This document shows, one piece after another, positions 8,239 to 17,275 of a DNA stretch of 64,000 nucleotides. Each line of letters begins with the position of its first letter. Position 1 is the stretch's first letter. Source of the stretch: Nonomuraea glycinis (lineage in GTDB: Bacteria > Actinomycetota > Actinomycetes > Streptosporangiales > Streptosporangiaceae); the NCBI RefSeq assembly GCF_014646515.1, contig NZ_BMNK01000005.1, positions 452,270-516,269 of the forward strand, given 5' to 3'. Under the pieces are notes generated by a model. The model was not told the origin of the DNA and searched no databases. It saw only the letters and a program-made list of their open reading frames with translations. A program made the position numbers and the translations under genes.

Positions 8239-8857
8239 GTGCGGGCCGATCCGTCCCGCTTTGGCCGGAGTCCAGGACGAGCGCTTGGCGGCGTTGACGG
8301 ACGGCGAGGTAGCGCAGTCCGTCGGGCCCGGCGGTGAACTGACGCCGGGCACGGCGCGGCAGCCACAGCAGTGCGCCGGGTTCGAGGTCGATGCCGCCGA
8401 GTTCGGTGGTGAGCCGTCCGCTGCCGGCCAGGACGTGGATGAGGACGTCGAGGTTGGGGCCGGTGTGGGCCTCGATCGTCCCGCCGGGCGTCAGGGCGAT
8501 GATGTCGGAGTCCAGGTCGCGCTCCCTGACCTGGAGTTTCCATGCGGCGCCGGTCACGTCCGCCTCGGCGGTGAACCGGTCGGTGTCGACCAGGATCCGG
8601 GGGAGCGGCGTAGTGGCCAGCTTGGTGATCCGGATCCGCCAGTCCCGGACTTCGGTGTTCAGATATTCCCACCGGTAGCTGCCGGCATGGTCGACCTCGA
8701 ACTCCTCCCGCAGGTGCTTGGGATCGTGGTCGTTGATCAGTACGAACGAGCCGTCAACGGGCAGGGCCTGGTAGGCGGCGAAGATCGTCGGGTGCTTGTC
8801 CGGCTTGCGCAGCGGCCGTACGTCCAGCTCCTGATCGGTGGGGGCAGGTGAGTGCAC
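8195..8857 (-). CDS. DUF2249 protein with C-terminal cupin-like domain
   Basis: A 220-residue protein. The first about 80 residues match the DUF2249 pattern, including L-D-V-R-P-L and I-N-D-H-D-P-K-H-L followed by a F-x-W-E-Y-like stretch. The second half looks like a small cupin (G-P-N-L-D-V-L-I-H-V-L-A-G-S-G then L-E-P-G-A-L-L-W-L-P). The start is GTG at 8857 with GGAGGAGGA four bases upstream. It is divergent from a HTH regulator across a 53-base gap containing a near-perfect dyad. DUF2249 proteins occur with redox and metal genes in other bacteria, but I cannot name a reaction. Confidence 0.8.
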   Translation of the reverse strand: MHSPAPTDQELDVRPLRKPDKHPTIFAAYQALPVDGSFVLINDHDPKHLREEFEVDHAGSYRWEYLNTEVRDWRIRITKLATTPLPRILVDTDRFTAEADVTGAAWKLQVRERDLDSDIIALTPGGTIEAHTGPNLDVLIHVLAGSGRLTTELGGIDLEPGALLWLPRRARRQFTAGPDGLRYLAVRQRRQALVLDSGQSGTDRPALTSRGSAARTEPHR

Positions 8858-8874
8858 GACTCCTCCTCCGAGAG

Positions 8875-8903
8875 AGTTTCTACAACTCGATGTTGTGTAA
8901 ACT
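8875..8903. promoter_or_regulatory. 29-bp dyad operator in the DUF2249/HTH divergent promoter
   Basis: AGTTT at 8875-8879 pairs with AAACT at 8899-8903, and ACAAC at 8882-8886 pairs with GTTGT at 8892-8896, around a TCGAT centre. Only the two positions between the arms and the centre edges break the symmetry. It sits between the divergent genes and eight bases from the HTH regulator start, as expected for an autoregulated operator. Confidence 0.75.
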
Positions 8904-8910
8904 CTAGGGC

Positions 8911-9663
8911 ATGACGATGGCACGACCGGCCGGGGGCGGCCTGGAGCCGGCAGGGCGACGCGGCGAGGTGCTGCGGCTGATCCGTGGCGCGCCGGGGCCG
9001 GTGTCGATCGCCGAGATCGCCGACCGGCTGGGGGTGCATCTGAACACGGTCAGGTTCCATCTGGACACGCTGATCGAGAACGGCCAGGTCGAGCGCGCCG
9101 AGACCGTCCGCCGCACCCCGGGACGCCCTCCGCAACTCTTCCGTGCGGTTCGCGTGATGGATCCGAGCGGACCACGCCATTACCGGCTGCTCGCCGAGGT
9201 CCTGGCCGACACCCTCGACGCCGACCCGGACCCGCGCGGCCGCGCCATCGCGGCCGGCCGGGCCTGGGGCAGCCGCCACGGCGACTCGTCAGAGCACGGC
9301 GACTCGTCAGAGCACGGCGGCTCATCGGATCACGGCGGCTCATCGGATCACGGTGACGGCCAGGTCGGCGGGGAGCCTGTCGGCCGGCTGGTGTCGCTGC
9401 TCGACACCCTCGGGTTCGCCCCCGAACTCGGCGACGACCGACCCCACGCCCACCCGGAGGGTGGCCCGTCACAGATCAGGCTGAGGAACTGCCCGTTCCT
9501 CGAACTCGCCTCGAGCAAGCCCCAGATCGCCTGCTCGATCCACCTCGGCCTGATGCGGGGCGCGCTGGACGCCTGGGGCTCCCCGGTCACGGTCGACCGG
9601 CTCGACCCCTTCGCGGAACCCGATCTGTGCGTGGCGCACCTGGCCCGGGAAGGAGTCCGATGA
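8911..9663 (+). CDS. Winged-helix transcriptional regulator (ArsR-like, COG2345 type)
   Basis: A 250-residue regulator. Residues about 10-75 form a winged helix (S-I-A-E-I-A-D-R-L-G-V-H-L-N-T-V-R-F-H-L). The C-terminal domain has two conserved cysteines in N-C-P-F and Q-I-A-C-S-I-H-L-G, a spacing seen in regulators of this class that sense redox state or an Fe-S cluster. Between them is a low-complexity insertion of four 6-residue repeats rich in H, G, D and S. The ATG at 8911 has only AGGG just before it and may be leaderless. It is divergent from the DUF2249 gene and probably controls it through the 29-bp dyad. Confidence 0.82.
   Translation: MTMARPAGGGLEPAGRRGEVLRLIRGAPGPVSIAEIADRLGVHLNTVRFHLDTLIENGQVERAETVRRTPGRPPQLFRAVRVMDPSGPRHYRLLAEVLADTLDADPDPRGRAIAAGRAWGSRHGDSSEHGDSSEHGGSSDHGGSSDHGDGQVGGEPVGRLVSLLDTLGFAPELGDDRPHAHPEGGPSQIRLRNCPFLELASSKPQIACSIHLGLMRGALDAWGSPVTVDRLDPFAEPDLCVAHLAREGVR
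9283..9354 (+). repeat. Four 18-bp tandem repeats inside the HTH regulator gene
   Basis: Units start at 9283, 9301, 9319 and 9337. The first two are identical (GACTCGTCAGAGCACGGC); the last two share a variant form and differ at the final base. They encode four copies of a His/Gly/Asp/Ser-rich hexapeptide linker. Length variation between strains is likely. Confidence 0.9.
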
Positions 9664-9670
9664 CCGGCCG

Positions 9671-9693
9671 GAGGTCATCGGGGCGGTGACCTC
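9671..9693. terminator. Bidirectional hairpin between convergent genes
   Basis: GAGGTCA at 9671-9677 and TGACCTC at 9687-9693 form a 7-bp stem with a 9-base loop. Partial CCGG pairing extends it outward. It lies between the HTH regulator stop (9663) and the end of the convergent DoxX-like gene (9793). Confidence 0.55.
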
Positions 9694-9792
9694 ACTCCGG
9701 CTCGTTCGCCGCCGGGCCCCCTACGGTGAACGCGGTGGTGACCGTCGGTTTGGTCCCAAGCGGAAGCATGGGTCAGCGGGACCTCGAGACCG

Positions 9793-10434
9793 TTACTTCT
9801 CGATCCAGCCGAGGTCAACCGCCCACCCGTGCGTCATGGCTTCGGCCGCGGGCAGCGTGAGGAACGAGACGGCGTACAGAATCACGAGGAGCCCGATCGG
9901 AACGGCCCAAGCGCGAGGACGGGTTTCCGACGGACCGGCCCAGTCCTGTCCGTCGTCGGCGGGGCGATACCGGCGGAGCCGCGTCTTCGGAAGTCGACGG
10001 TCGGCCGGCCTCAGTGCCCACGAAACGAGAGCGCACGTCCCGAACATCAGCGGCACCCCCCACGTCTGAAGACCGTCGCCGACTATCAGATGCGACACCA
10101 CGGCACTCGACCACAGGAAAAAGGCACCCGCGTAGGCCCATTCCTTGATCAGCGGGAGCCTGGGCGCGATGATCGCGATGGCCGCACCGGCCTGCCACAC
10201 GCCCAGAACATAGGCGAAGAAGTGCGGGTATCCCAGGTGGCGCAACTGGGCTTCCACCCATTCGATCGGCACCAGGTTCCACACCGATCCAGCGGTCAAC
10301 TCGGCGACGATGACCAACGTGGTGGCCCAGAAGGCGATGGGGCGGATCCGGCTCCCGTTCCAGCCGCTTCGTGCGACGGTGGCCGGTTTCTCGTCCGTCG
10401 TGTGCTGGACCGTTCTGGCTGCTTGCTTTCTCAT
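9793..10434 (-). CDS. DoxX-like family membrane protein
   Basis: A 213-residue membrane protein with four helices in the main domain (roughly residues 28-55, 70-90, 93-115 and 117-135) and a fifth near 173-195. The pattern G-V-W-Q-A-G-A-A-I-A-I and W-A-Y-A-G-A-F-F matches the DoxX-like family. The ATG at 10434 has GAGGAGG at ideal spacing; upstream ATGs at 10470 and 10464 lack this. It is divergent from an ECF41-type sigma factor gene across 242 bases. DoxX-like genes recur beside such sigma factors, so it may be the sigma factor's target. Biochemical role unknown. Confidence 0.75.
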   Translation of the reverse strand: MRKQAARTVQHTTDEKPATVARSGWNGSRIRPIAFWATTLVIVAELTAGSVWNLVPIEWVEAQLRHLGYPHFFAYVLGVWQAGAAIAIIAPRLPLIKEWAYAGAFFLWSSAVVSHLIVGDGLQTWGVPLMFGTCALVSWALRPADRRLPKTRLRRYRPADDGQDWAGPSETRPRAWAVPIGLLVILYAVSFLTLPAAEAMTHGWAVDLGWIEK

Positions 10435-10676
10435 CTCAGCCTCCTCGTCAAATCGATCTGGCATGTTCATGAGCTTCTTGCGTTGTGAGCGACTTCGAAG
10501 TGGCCGCGGCGACGATCCGCATGTCTTGCGCGCTGAATGGTGTCTCGCTGGTCCGACCACGCAGCACCGCGGAATGTGAGGCGACGCGCCGACCTCACAG
10601 TTCACCGCGCTGTCTTGTCGGATCAGTGAGAGCAGACCCGAAACCCAAGGAGCCAGCGCACGATGGCAAGGACACC

Positions 10677-11603
10677 ATGACCACTCCATCCGAGCCGGGC
10701 CCGGCCGCGATCACGAGCGAGCGGCGTCAGCTGATCAATCTCGCGTACCGGCTCCTCGGTTCCCTGGCCGACGCCGAGGATGTCGTCCAAGAGGCCTACG
10801 CCCGCTGGTGCGCCATGTCCCGGCAGCAGCAGGACGCCATCGCATCCCCCGGCGCCTGGCTGACCACGGTCGTCGGCCGGCTCTGTCTCAATGTGCTCTC
10901 CTCGGCACGGGCCCGGCGCGAGACGTATGTGGGCGAATGGATCCCCGAGCCGCTGCCCGAACCCAGGGAGTGGATCACCGGGCGGCCGGATGGCACCACC
11001 GCCGACCCGGCCGATCGGATCACCCTGGACGAGTCGGTCAACATGGCCTTCCTCGTCGTGCTGGAGGCGATGACCCCGGCCGAGCGCGTCGCGTTCGTCC
11101 TGCACGATGTCTTCCGGTACTCCTTCGCCGAAGTGGCCGAGATCGTCGGCCGCACCCCGGCGGCGTGCCGCCAACTGGCCTCCTCGGCCCGCCGGCGCAT
11201 CCGTGCCGCGCAGGCGCCCGTGACTCCGGCGGCCCGGCAGGCCCGGATCGTCAGGGACTTCAAGCAGGCGTGGGAGGCCATGGACATCGACGCCCTCGTC
11301 GCCCTGCTCGACCCCGACGCCACGGTGATCGCCGACGGCGGCGGCGTGGTCGGCGCCGTGCTCCGCCCGGTCGAAGGCGTTGAGCAGATCGCGCGTTCAC
11401 TGCTCAATCTCGATGGCAGGCTCCGCGGCCTGACGCTCCTGGAGCGTACGGTCAACGGCCGGCCCGGCCTGATCGCCCAGCTGGACGGCGTCACCGTGTC
11501 GGTGTACGCGTTCGGCCTCGCAGGCGACCGGATCAAGCACATCTGGGCCGTACGCAACCCCGACAAGCTCCGGCCGTGGACGGCAGGACCGCGGCACCGG
11601 TAA
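10677..11603 (+). CDS. ECF41-type RNA polymerase sigma factor with SnoaL-like C-terminus
   Basis: A 308-residue extracytoplasmic-function sigma factor. Region 2 spans about residues 15-80 (Y-R-L-L-G-S-L-A-D-A-E-D-V-V-Q-E-A-Y) and region 4 about 125-180 (L-H-D-V-F-R-Y-S-F-A-E-V-A-E-I-V-G). The last about 115 residues form a SnoaL/NTF2-like domain including N-G-R-P-G and N-P-D-K-L, features of ECF41/SigJ-type factors that control themselves through this domain instead of an anti-sigma factor. The ATG at 10677 follows AAGGA; the upstream frame is not conserved. It probably transcribes itself and the divergent DoxX-like gene. Confidence 0.88.
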   Translation: MTTPSEPGPAAITSERRQLINLAYRLLGSLADAEDVVQEAYARWCAMSRQQQDAIASPGAWLTTVVGRLCLNVLSSARARRETYVGEWIPEPLPEPREWITGRPDGTTADPADRITLDESVNMAFLVVLEAMTPAERVAFVLHDVFRYSFAEVAEIVGRTPAACRQLASSARRRIRAAQAPVTPAARQARIVRDFKQAWEAMDIDALVALLDPDATVIADGGGVVGAVLRPVEGVEQIARSLLNLDGRLRGLTLLERTVNGRPGLIAQLDGVTVSVYAFGLAGDRIKHIWAVRNPDKLRPWTAGPRHR

Positions 11604-11667
11604 CAGCGAGTCGCGCCCGGGCGATAAAAGATGATTTTGACGGGCGCGGTCTCACACTAATCACAGG

Positions 11668-12876
11668 ATGGATGGACGGACGATGACGAAAGCGCCGGAA
11701 TTGCCGCTGCAGATGCGGCGGAACGGGTTTGACCCGGTCAAGGAACTGGCCCAGGCTCGCGAGGGTGAGGGTGTGGTGCGCATGGAGACGCCGTTCGGCG
11801 TGCCCGCGTACCTGGTCTGCCGGCACGAGGATGTTCGCCAGGTGCTGTCGGATCCGGCCCGGTTCAGCAGTGCCCTCACGCCTTTCCCGGGATCCGGGCA
11901 GGAGGACGCCGACGAACTGGCCAGGTTGCGGGCCGGGCAGTTGATCGGGTTCGACCCGCCGGAGCACACGCGGTTGCGCCGGATGCTCACCCCGGAGTTC
12001 ACGGTGCGCCGGATGCGCAGGCTCGAGCCGCGGATCAGCGAGATCGTCGAGGCGGCGCTGGACGATCTGGAGCGGGCGGGCAGGCCGGCCGATCTGGTGG
12101 CGCACTTCGCGCTGCCGGTGCCGTCGCTGGTGATCTGCGAGCTGCTGGGCGTGCCCTACGCCGACCGCGCCGAGTACCAGGACCGTTCCGCTCGGCTGCT
12201 GGACACCTCGTTGCCGATGGAGCAGCGCGGCGCGACGCTGCGGGAGGACCGCGCGTACATGGCCGGCCTGGTGGCCCGCGCCCAGGCGGACCCCGGCGAG
12301 GACATGCTCGGCATGCTGGTGCGCGAGCACGGCCACGATCTCAGCACCGACGAGCTCATCGGCATCGCGCGACTGCTGCTGCTCGCCGGGCACGAGACGA
12401 CCTCCAACATGCTCGGCCTGGGCACCCTGGCCCTGCTACGGCATCCGGACCAGCTCGCCCTGATCCGCGAGGATCCGGCGCGGATCGAGCCCGCCGTCGA
12501 GGAGCTGATGCGCTGGCTGTCCATCGTGCAGGTACTGCCGCCGCGCACGACCACGACGGACGTGGAGATCGCCGGGCACACCATCCCAGCGGGCTCGCTC
12601 GTGATGCTCTCGCTGCCGGCCGCCAACCGCGACGGGGCCTTCATCGACGATCCCGATACCTTCGACATCACCCGGGAAGCCGCCGGCCACGTCGCCTTCG
12701 GCCACGGCGTGCACCACTGCCTCGGGGCGCCGCTGGCCCGGATGGAGATGCGCATCGCCTTCCCGGCCCTGCTGCGCCGCTTTCCCGGCCTGGCCCTGGC
12801 CGACCCGGACGAGCAGGCCGACTTCCGGGCCTTCAGCGCCGTGTACGGCCTGCGCGCGCTGCCGGTGACCTGGTAA
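11668..12876 (+). CDS. Cytochrome P450
   Basis: A 402-residue class I bacterial P450. The I-helix oxygen-binding motif is A-G-H-E-T-T near residue 238, the ExxR motif is E-E-L-M-R, and the haem-binding loop is F-G-H-G-V-H-H-C-L-G near residue 350 with the cysteine ligand intact. Its length is normal. ATGs at 11668 and 11683 are both possible, with AGGA and GGACGG respectively. No ferredoxin or reductase gene is adjacent, so electrons must come from elsewhere. It lies between the ECF sigma gene and a UvrA-like gene, which suggests xenobiotic or secondary-metabolite oxidation. The substrate is unknown. Confidence 0.92.
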   Translation: MDGRTMTKAPELPLQMRRNGFDPVKELAQAREGEGVVRMETPFGVPAYLVCRHEDVRQVLSDPARFSSALTPFPGSGQEDADELARLRAGQLIGFDPPEHTRLRRMLTPEFTVRRMRRLEPRISEIVEAALDDLERAGRPADLVAHFALPVPSLVICELLGVPYADRAEYQDRSARLLDTSLPMEQRGATLREDRAYMAGLVARAQADPGEDMLGMLVREHGHDLSTDELIGIARLLLLAGHETTSNMLGLGTLALLRHPDQLALIREDPARIEPAVEELMRWLSIVQVLPPRTTTTDVEIAGHTIPAGSLVMLSLPAANRDGAFIDDPDTFDITREAAGHVAFGHGVHHCLGAPLARMEMRIAFPALLRRFPGLALADPDEQADFRAFSAVYGLRALPVTW

Positions 12877-12993
12877 GCGGACCGCCGCCCGCCCACCAGC
12901 TCTACGACCTGCGTGAAAAACATGACATCAGGTGTCGGGTTTTGAGGCGAGCATGGGCTCACTGATGGGCGGCGTGTGAAAGGTGGATGAAGG

Positions 12994-15540
12994 TTGACTG
13001 CATTCGTACGGGACATCGCGAGCATGGTGCGCGAGACCATCGACGTGGTGGGGGCTCGTACCAACAATCTGCGGGATGTGTCGGTGAGCATCCCCAAGGG
13101 ACTGCTCGTCGCCTTCACCGGGGTGAGCGGCAGCGGCAAGACCTCGCTGGCGATCGACACGCTGCACACCGAGGCCCAACTGCGGTATCTGGAAGGGCTT
13201 TCGCCGTTCGTCCGGCAGTACATCACCCAGCGCAACCGGCCGAAGGTCGACCGCATCCTGGGGCTCGGCGCGACGCTCGCGGTCGACCAGCGCCGGCTGA
13301 ACCGCAACCCGCGCTCCACGGTCGCGACGATCACCGGCATCGACGGGCACCTGGGGCTGCTGTACTCGCGCCTTCCGGGGATCGACGCAGATCCGGCGGC
13401 GGGCAGCGGAGACGCACATCTGACCACCGCTCACTTCGACCGCGCCACCCCGGAAGGCAGCTGTGCGGACTGCCACGGGGTGGGCGGGCGCTGGGAGGCG
13501 CAGGAGGACCTGGTCATCACCCATCCGGAGCTTCCGCTCTTCCAAGGGGCTTCGCCTTGGTACGCGAAGTGGCGATCGGGGGAGCACGCGTTCGTCCCGG
13601 CGCTCGCCGAGAAGCGGGGCGTGGACCTCGGCCGGCCGTGGCGGTCGCTGCCTGAGGAGTTCCGTCACTGCGTGCTGTACGGCACGGGCGACGAGAAGAT
13701 CGAGGCGACCATCGACATGACGAACAAGAACGAGACGGCTCAGGTGACCTACACCTCGAGCCAGCCGCTGCGGGGAGCGCTCGCCGAGGTGGAGCGGGTG
13801 TTCGTGAACGCCCAGACGTCCAGCGCCAAGCAGCGCTACCTGCCGTACATGCGCAAGCGGTCCTGCGGCGCCTGCGGCGGCAGCGGGTACGACCAGGTGG
13901 CCCGGTCCGTACGGCTCGGCGGGCTGACCTACCCCGACCTGATCGAGGTGGACGTACGGGAGGTGCGCGGCTGGGCGCGACGGGTGGCGGACAACCTGAG
14001 CTCCCGGCAGCGAGAGGTGGGCGAGCCGCTGCTGCAGGACCTGGGCCGCAGGCTCGGCATCCTGGACCGGCTCGGCCTGGCCCATCTCCAGCTGTCCCGG
14101 AGCGCGGCGACGCTGTCCGGCGGCGAGTTGCAGCGGACCCGGCTCGCCGCCCAGCTCAGCACCGAGCTGAGCGGCATCATCTTCGTGCTGGACGAGCCCG
14201 GGACCGGGCTGCATCCCGCGGACAAGGCGCACCTGCTCGACATCGCCCTGGAGCTGCGCGCGGCCGGTAACACGGTGCTTCTCGTCGAGCACGATCCCGA
14301 GCTGATCGCCCGGGCCGACTGGGTGATCGACATGGGGCCCGGCGCCGGTCGCCTCGGCGGTGAGGTCCTCGTGTCGGGCCCTCCCGCCGACGCGGCCGCC
14401 CACCCGACGTCGCTGACCGGGCGCTACCTCGCCGGCCAGGGGCCGCGGCTACGCCGGACCCGCCGCCCGGTCGGGTCAGACACCGGCTGGGTGCAGCTGC
14501 ACGGCCTGCGTGCGCACAACGTGACCGCGGACCAGGTGCGGTTTCCTGCCGGTCGGCTCACCTGCCTGACCGGGGTGAGCGGCAGCGGCAAGAGCAGCCT
14601 GCTCGGTGCGCTGGCGGCGAGCGTGGCGGCCGCCTTGGACGCGACGGCGACCGACCTGGTGCGGGAGGTGACCGGCATCGAGGGGTTCAGCTGGGTCGCC
14701 GTCGTCGATCAGGAACCGCTCGGGCGGACCCCGCGATCCAACCCGGCCACCTACAGCAAGGCGTTCGACATCGTCCGCAGGCTGTTCGCCGAAACCGACG
14801 TGGCACGCGGGCGCGGGGTCGACGCCTCCTGGTTCAGCTTCAACACCGCGAACGGCGGCCGCTGCGAGACCTGTACGGGATACGGCCGCAAGCTGGTCGA
14901 CATGCACTTTCTGCCGGATGTGTGGGTGGTCTGTGACGCGTGCGAGGGGCGGCGCTACCAGCCGGAGGCCTTGGACATCAGGTATCAAGGGCTGGCCATC
15001 GATCAGGTCCTGGAGCTGACCGTCGCCGAGGCCGTGGAGCGGTTCTCCGCGCCCCGGCAGCTCGCGGAGATCCTGGGCGCCCTGGACCAGGTCGGGCTCG
15101 GCTATCTCCAACTCGGCCAGAGCGCAACGGAGTTGTCCGGGGGCGAGGCCCAGCGGCTCAAACTGGCGTCGGCGATCCAGCGAGGCGCCGCGAGCCGCAG
15201 GGCCGGCCTGGTCGTTCTCGACGAACCCGTCTCGGGCCTGCACCCGTCCGACATTCAGCGGGTGGTCGACGCGTTCGACGTGTTGCTCGACTCGGGCAAC
15301 ACCGTCGTCGTGGCCGAGCATGACATCCCCGTCGCCGCGTCCGCGGACTGGGTGATCGACCTTGGGCCGGGCGCCGGTCCGGACGGCGGTGCGGTGGTCG
15401 CGGCGGGCACCCCGGACACCGTCGCGACCGCGGACACCCCGACCGCGGCTTTCCTTCGGCGGTACGCGGCGGGCCTGCCGCTCCTGGGCACGCGGGAAGA
15501 CACGGGCCGACAGCGAGCCGGGAGTGCCGGACCTGCTTGA
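12994..15540 (+). CDS. UvrA-like ABC protein (class II / drug-resistance type)
   Basis: An 848-residue cytosolic twin-ATPase protein of the UvrA family. Walker A motifs ([10 protein letters not shown]) lie near residues 42 and 528, with signatures L-S-G-G-E near 370 and 710. Zinc-finger cysteines include C-A-D-C-H, C-G-A-C-G-G and C-E-T-C-T-G with C-D-A-C-E-G. It is about 100 residues shorter than housekeeping UvrA, as in class II paralogues linked to tolerance of DNA-binding drugs. The TTG at 12994 (GGTGGA upstream) and an ATG at 13024 are alternative starts. Next to P450, DoxX and TetR genes, a self-protection role is plausible. Confidence 0.88.
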   Translation: MTAFVRDIASMVRETIDVVGARTNNLRDVSVSIPKGLLVAFTGVSGSGKTSLAIDTLHTEAQLRYLEGLSPFVRQYITQRNRPKVDRILGLGATLAVDQRRLNRNPRSTVATITGIDGHLGLLYSRLPGIDADPAAGSGDAHLTTAHFDRATPEGSCADCHGVGGRWEAQEDLVITHPELPLFQGASPWYAKWRSGEHAFVPALAEKRGVDLGRPWRSLPEEFRHCVLYGTGDEKIEATIDMTNKNETAQVTYTSSQPLRGALAEVERVFVNAQTSSAKQRYLPYMRKRSCGACGGSGYDQVARSVRLGGLTYPDLIEVDVREVRGWARRVADNLSSRQREVGEPLLQDLGRRLGILDRLGLAHLQLSRSAATLSGGELQRTRLAAQLSTELSGIIFVLDEPGTGLHPADKAHLLDIALELRAAGNTVLLVEHDPELIARADWVIDMGPGAGRLGGEVLVSGPPADAAAHPTSLTGRYLAGQGPRLRRTRRPVGSDTGWVQLHGLRAHNVTADQVRFPAGRLTCLTGVSGSGKSSLLGALAASVAAALDATATDLVREVTGIEGFSWVAVVDQEPLGRTPRSNPATYSKAFDIVRRLFAETDVARGRGVDASWFSFNTANGGRCETCTGYGRKLVDMHFLPDVWVVCDACEGRRYQPEALDIRYQGLAIDQVLELTVAEAVERFSAPRQLAEILGALDQVGLGYLQLGQSATELSGGEAQRLKLASAIQRGAASRRAGLVVLDEPVSGLHPSDIQRVVDAFDVLLDSGNTVVVAEHDIPVAASADWVIDLGPGAGPDGGAVVAAGTPDTVATADTPTAAFLRRYAAGLPLLGTREDTGRQRAGSAGPA

Positions 15541-15545
15541 GCGAG

Positions 15546-15576
15546 AGGACCGTACTATACGGTATGGTACGGTCCT
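15546..15576. promoter_or_regulatory. Perfect dyad operator upstream of the DoxX gene
   Basis: AGGACCGTAC (15546-15555) and GTACGGTCCT (15567-15576) are perfect 10-bp arms around an 11-base AT-containing centre with a TATACGGTAT core that could hold a -10 element. It lies 37 bases before the DoxX start. The likely binder is the TetR protein encoded just downstream. Confidence 0.78.
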
Positions 15577-15612
15577 AGCGCGTGGTCATCGATTCACTGT
15601 CTGAGGAGAGCT

Positions 15613-15972
15613 GTGTCAGCATTGCCCGATCCGATCTGGCCGGTCGTCGTCCTGGCGATCATCCAGGCCGGCGACGCCGTCATGTGCATCAAGCCCGTCC
15701 CGTTCATCGCCCAGTGCTTCAAAGACGTGAGATTTCCGCGACGTCACTGGTGGATCATGCCGCCGCTGAAGTTCGCCGCCGCGGCCGGTCTGATCCTGGG
15801 CATCTGGCTGCCGTACCTCGGTGCCGTGACCTGTGCCGCACTCGTCCTCTACTTCGTGGTCGCCATCACGATGCACATCGCGGCTCGGGACTTCGGCCGC
15901 AACCTCTTCCTCAACGCCACCGTCATGCTGCTGATCTGCGTCGCCGTCGGCGTCTTCAGCTTCGTGGCATGA
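15613..15972 (+). CDS. DoxX-like family small membrane protein
   Basis: A 119-residue protein with four hydrophobic helices (about residues 8-28, 45-65, 68-88 and 95-117) and the DoxX-like pattern P-P-L-K-F-A-A-A-A-G-L-I-L-G-I-W. The GTG at 15613 has GAGGAG at good spacing. A perfect dyad precedes it and a TetR gene follows 58 bases downstream on the same strand. Such DoxX/TetR pairs are frequent in actinomycetes; the molecular function of the membrane protein is not established. Confidence 0.82.
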   Translation: MSALPDPIWPVVVLAIIQAGDAVMCIKPVPFIAQCFKDVRFPRRHWWIMPPLKFAAAAGLILGIWLPYLGAVTCAALVLYFVVAITMHIAARDFGRNLFLNATVMLLICVAVGVFSFVA

Positions 15973-16030
15973 AGCTCGCCGGCGCCTCGGCGAGCGCGGA
16001 CTCCTCCATACCCGATGGTACGTTTACCGG

Positions 16031-16606
16031 ATGAGCACGGCACGAGACCGGTGGCTGAACGAAGGCTTGCACGTACTCGCGGAAGAAGGCGCGGCAGGGA
16101 TTCGCATCGACCGGATCGCCGCTCGGCTCAACCTGTCGAAAGGGTCGTTCCACCATCACTTCGACGGTGCCGAGGGATACAAGAAAGCGCTTCTCGACCA
16201 GGTCGAGCGCCTGTCGATCGACACGCTCGAAAACGCGATCGCCGACGTCGGCGAATCGGCTGGTGCCCGGGTGATCCTCGCCCGGCTGACGACACTCGTC
16301 CGCCCTGGCGGCACAGGGCTCTATCGTCCAGAACTCGATATCGCGGTGCGGGCGTGGGCGACCTGGGATGCGGAGGTGCGTGCCGTGCAGACCCGCCTGG
16401 ACGAGGCCAGACTGTCCGCACTCCAGCGGGTGTGGCGATCAGCCGTCGCCACCGACGAGGAGGCGCGGACGGCAGCCCTGCTGCCCTACCTGCTCGCGGT
16501 CGGAGCGACTGTCGTCTTTCCTCCCGTCGACGCCGACCAGCTTCGCGACCTCTATGAAACTCTCCTGCCACTCGTGCCGGACAGCGGCACGACGTCACCA
16601 TCGTGA
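16031..16606 (+). CDS. TetR-family regulator
   Basis: A 191-residue TetR-type repressor. The N-terminal helix-turn-helix is clear (I-R-I-D-R-I-A-A-R-L-N-L-S-K-G-S-F-H-H-H-F, about residues 23-43), followed by an all-helical ligand domain. It is downstream of the DoxX gene on the same strand and ends 40 bases from a second, convergent TetR gene. It probably represses the DoxX promoter through the dyad at 15546-15576. Confidence 0.88.
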   Translation: MSTARDRWLNEGLHVLAEEGAAGIRIDRIAARLNLSKGSFHHHFDGAEGYKKALLDQVERLSIDTLENAIADVGESAGARVILARLTTLVRPGGTGLYRPELDIAVRAWATWDAEVRAVQTRLDEARLSALQRVWRSAVATDEEARTAALLPYLLAVGATVVFPPVDADQLRDLYETLLPLVPDSGTTSPS

Positions 16607-16646
16607 CCTGGCCATAGGCGATTCACCGAAGCCGCCTCATGATCGA

Positions 16647-17255
16647 TCAGCCGGCGTCCAGGCAGAGCGGAAGCGCCTGGATGATCAGCTTGCTCGTCGC
16701 CTCGACGTAGGAGTCGTCGACGGTCCTGCCGGTGTTGAGCACACGCCACTGCGTGAGCCCGACCAGGAGGTCGAGGGCCAGGTCAAGGCTCAGGTCGGCG
16801 GGCAACTGGCCACGCTCCACCGCGCTCCGCAGAAACCGCTCGCACGCGAGCCTGCGCGGCTGCCGGATCGCGGTGTCGAAGGCAGTGGAAAGTCCGGGAT
16901 TGCGAGCGGCCTCGGCGGTCAGATCGAGCACGATGCGCATGACCACGGGATCCGACAGCGTATCCGCCACCGCTCGGACGTAGGCTCGTACGTCGCTGCT
17001 CAGGTCACCGGCCCCGCCCGCCGGGACCTGCCGGGACGCGATGACCTCGATGAGGTCGACCACCATCGCCTCTTTCGAGGGCCACCGCCGGTAGAGCGCG
17101 GCCTTTCCCGTACCGGCCCGCCGGGCCACCGCGCCCATCGACATGCCGGCGTAACCCGTCTCCGCCAGCTCGGCGACCGCCGCCGCGACGATGGTGTCGG
17201 TGACCGTCTGGCGCAGCACGGCGGCGCCACGGCCACGCGAGTTGATCTCAGCCAT
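16647..17255 (-). CDS. TetR-family regulator, divergent from flavin monooxygenase
   Basis: A 202-residue TetR-type repressor. The helix-turn-helix is at about residues 30-55 (S-M-G-A-V-A-R-R-A-G-T-G-K-A-A-L-Y-R-R-W), and a C-terminal TetR_C-like domain follows. The ATG at 17255 is chosen because it fits family length; no strong ribosome binding site precedes it. It is divergent from the FAD monooxygenase gene, and the 101-base gap contains two dyads of the same design, the expected arrangement for a repressor controlling itself and a detoxifying enzyme. Confidence 0.88.
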   Translation of the reverse strand: MAEINSRGRGAAVLRQTVTDTIVAAAVAELAETGYAGMSMGAVARRAGTGKAALYRRWPSKEAMVVDLIEVIASRQVPAGGAGDLSSDVRAYVRAVADTLSDPVVMRIVLDLTAEAARNPGLSTAFDTAIRQPRRLACERFLRSAVERGQLPADLSLDLALDLLVGLTQWRVLNTGRTVDDSYVEATSKLIIQALPLCLDAG

Positions 17256-17275
17256 ATCGGCGATAGTACCCCGAG

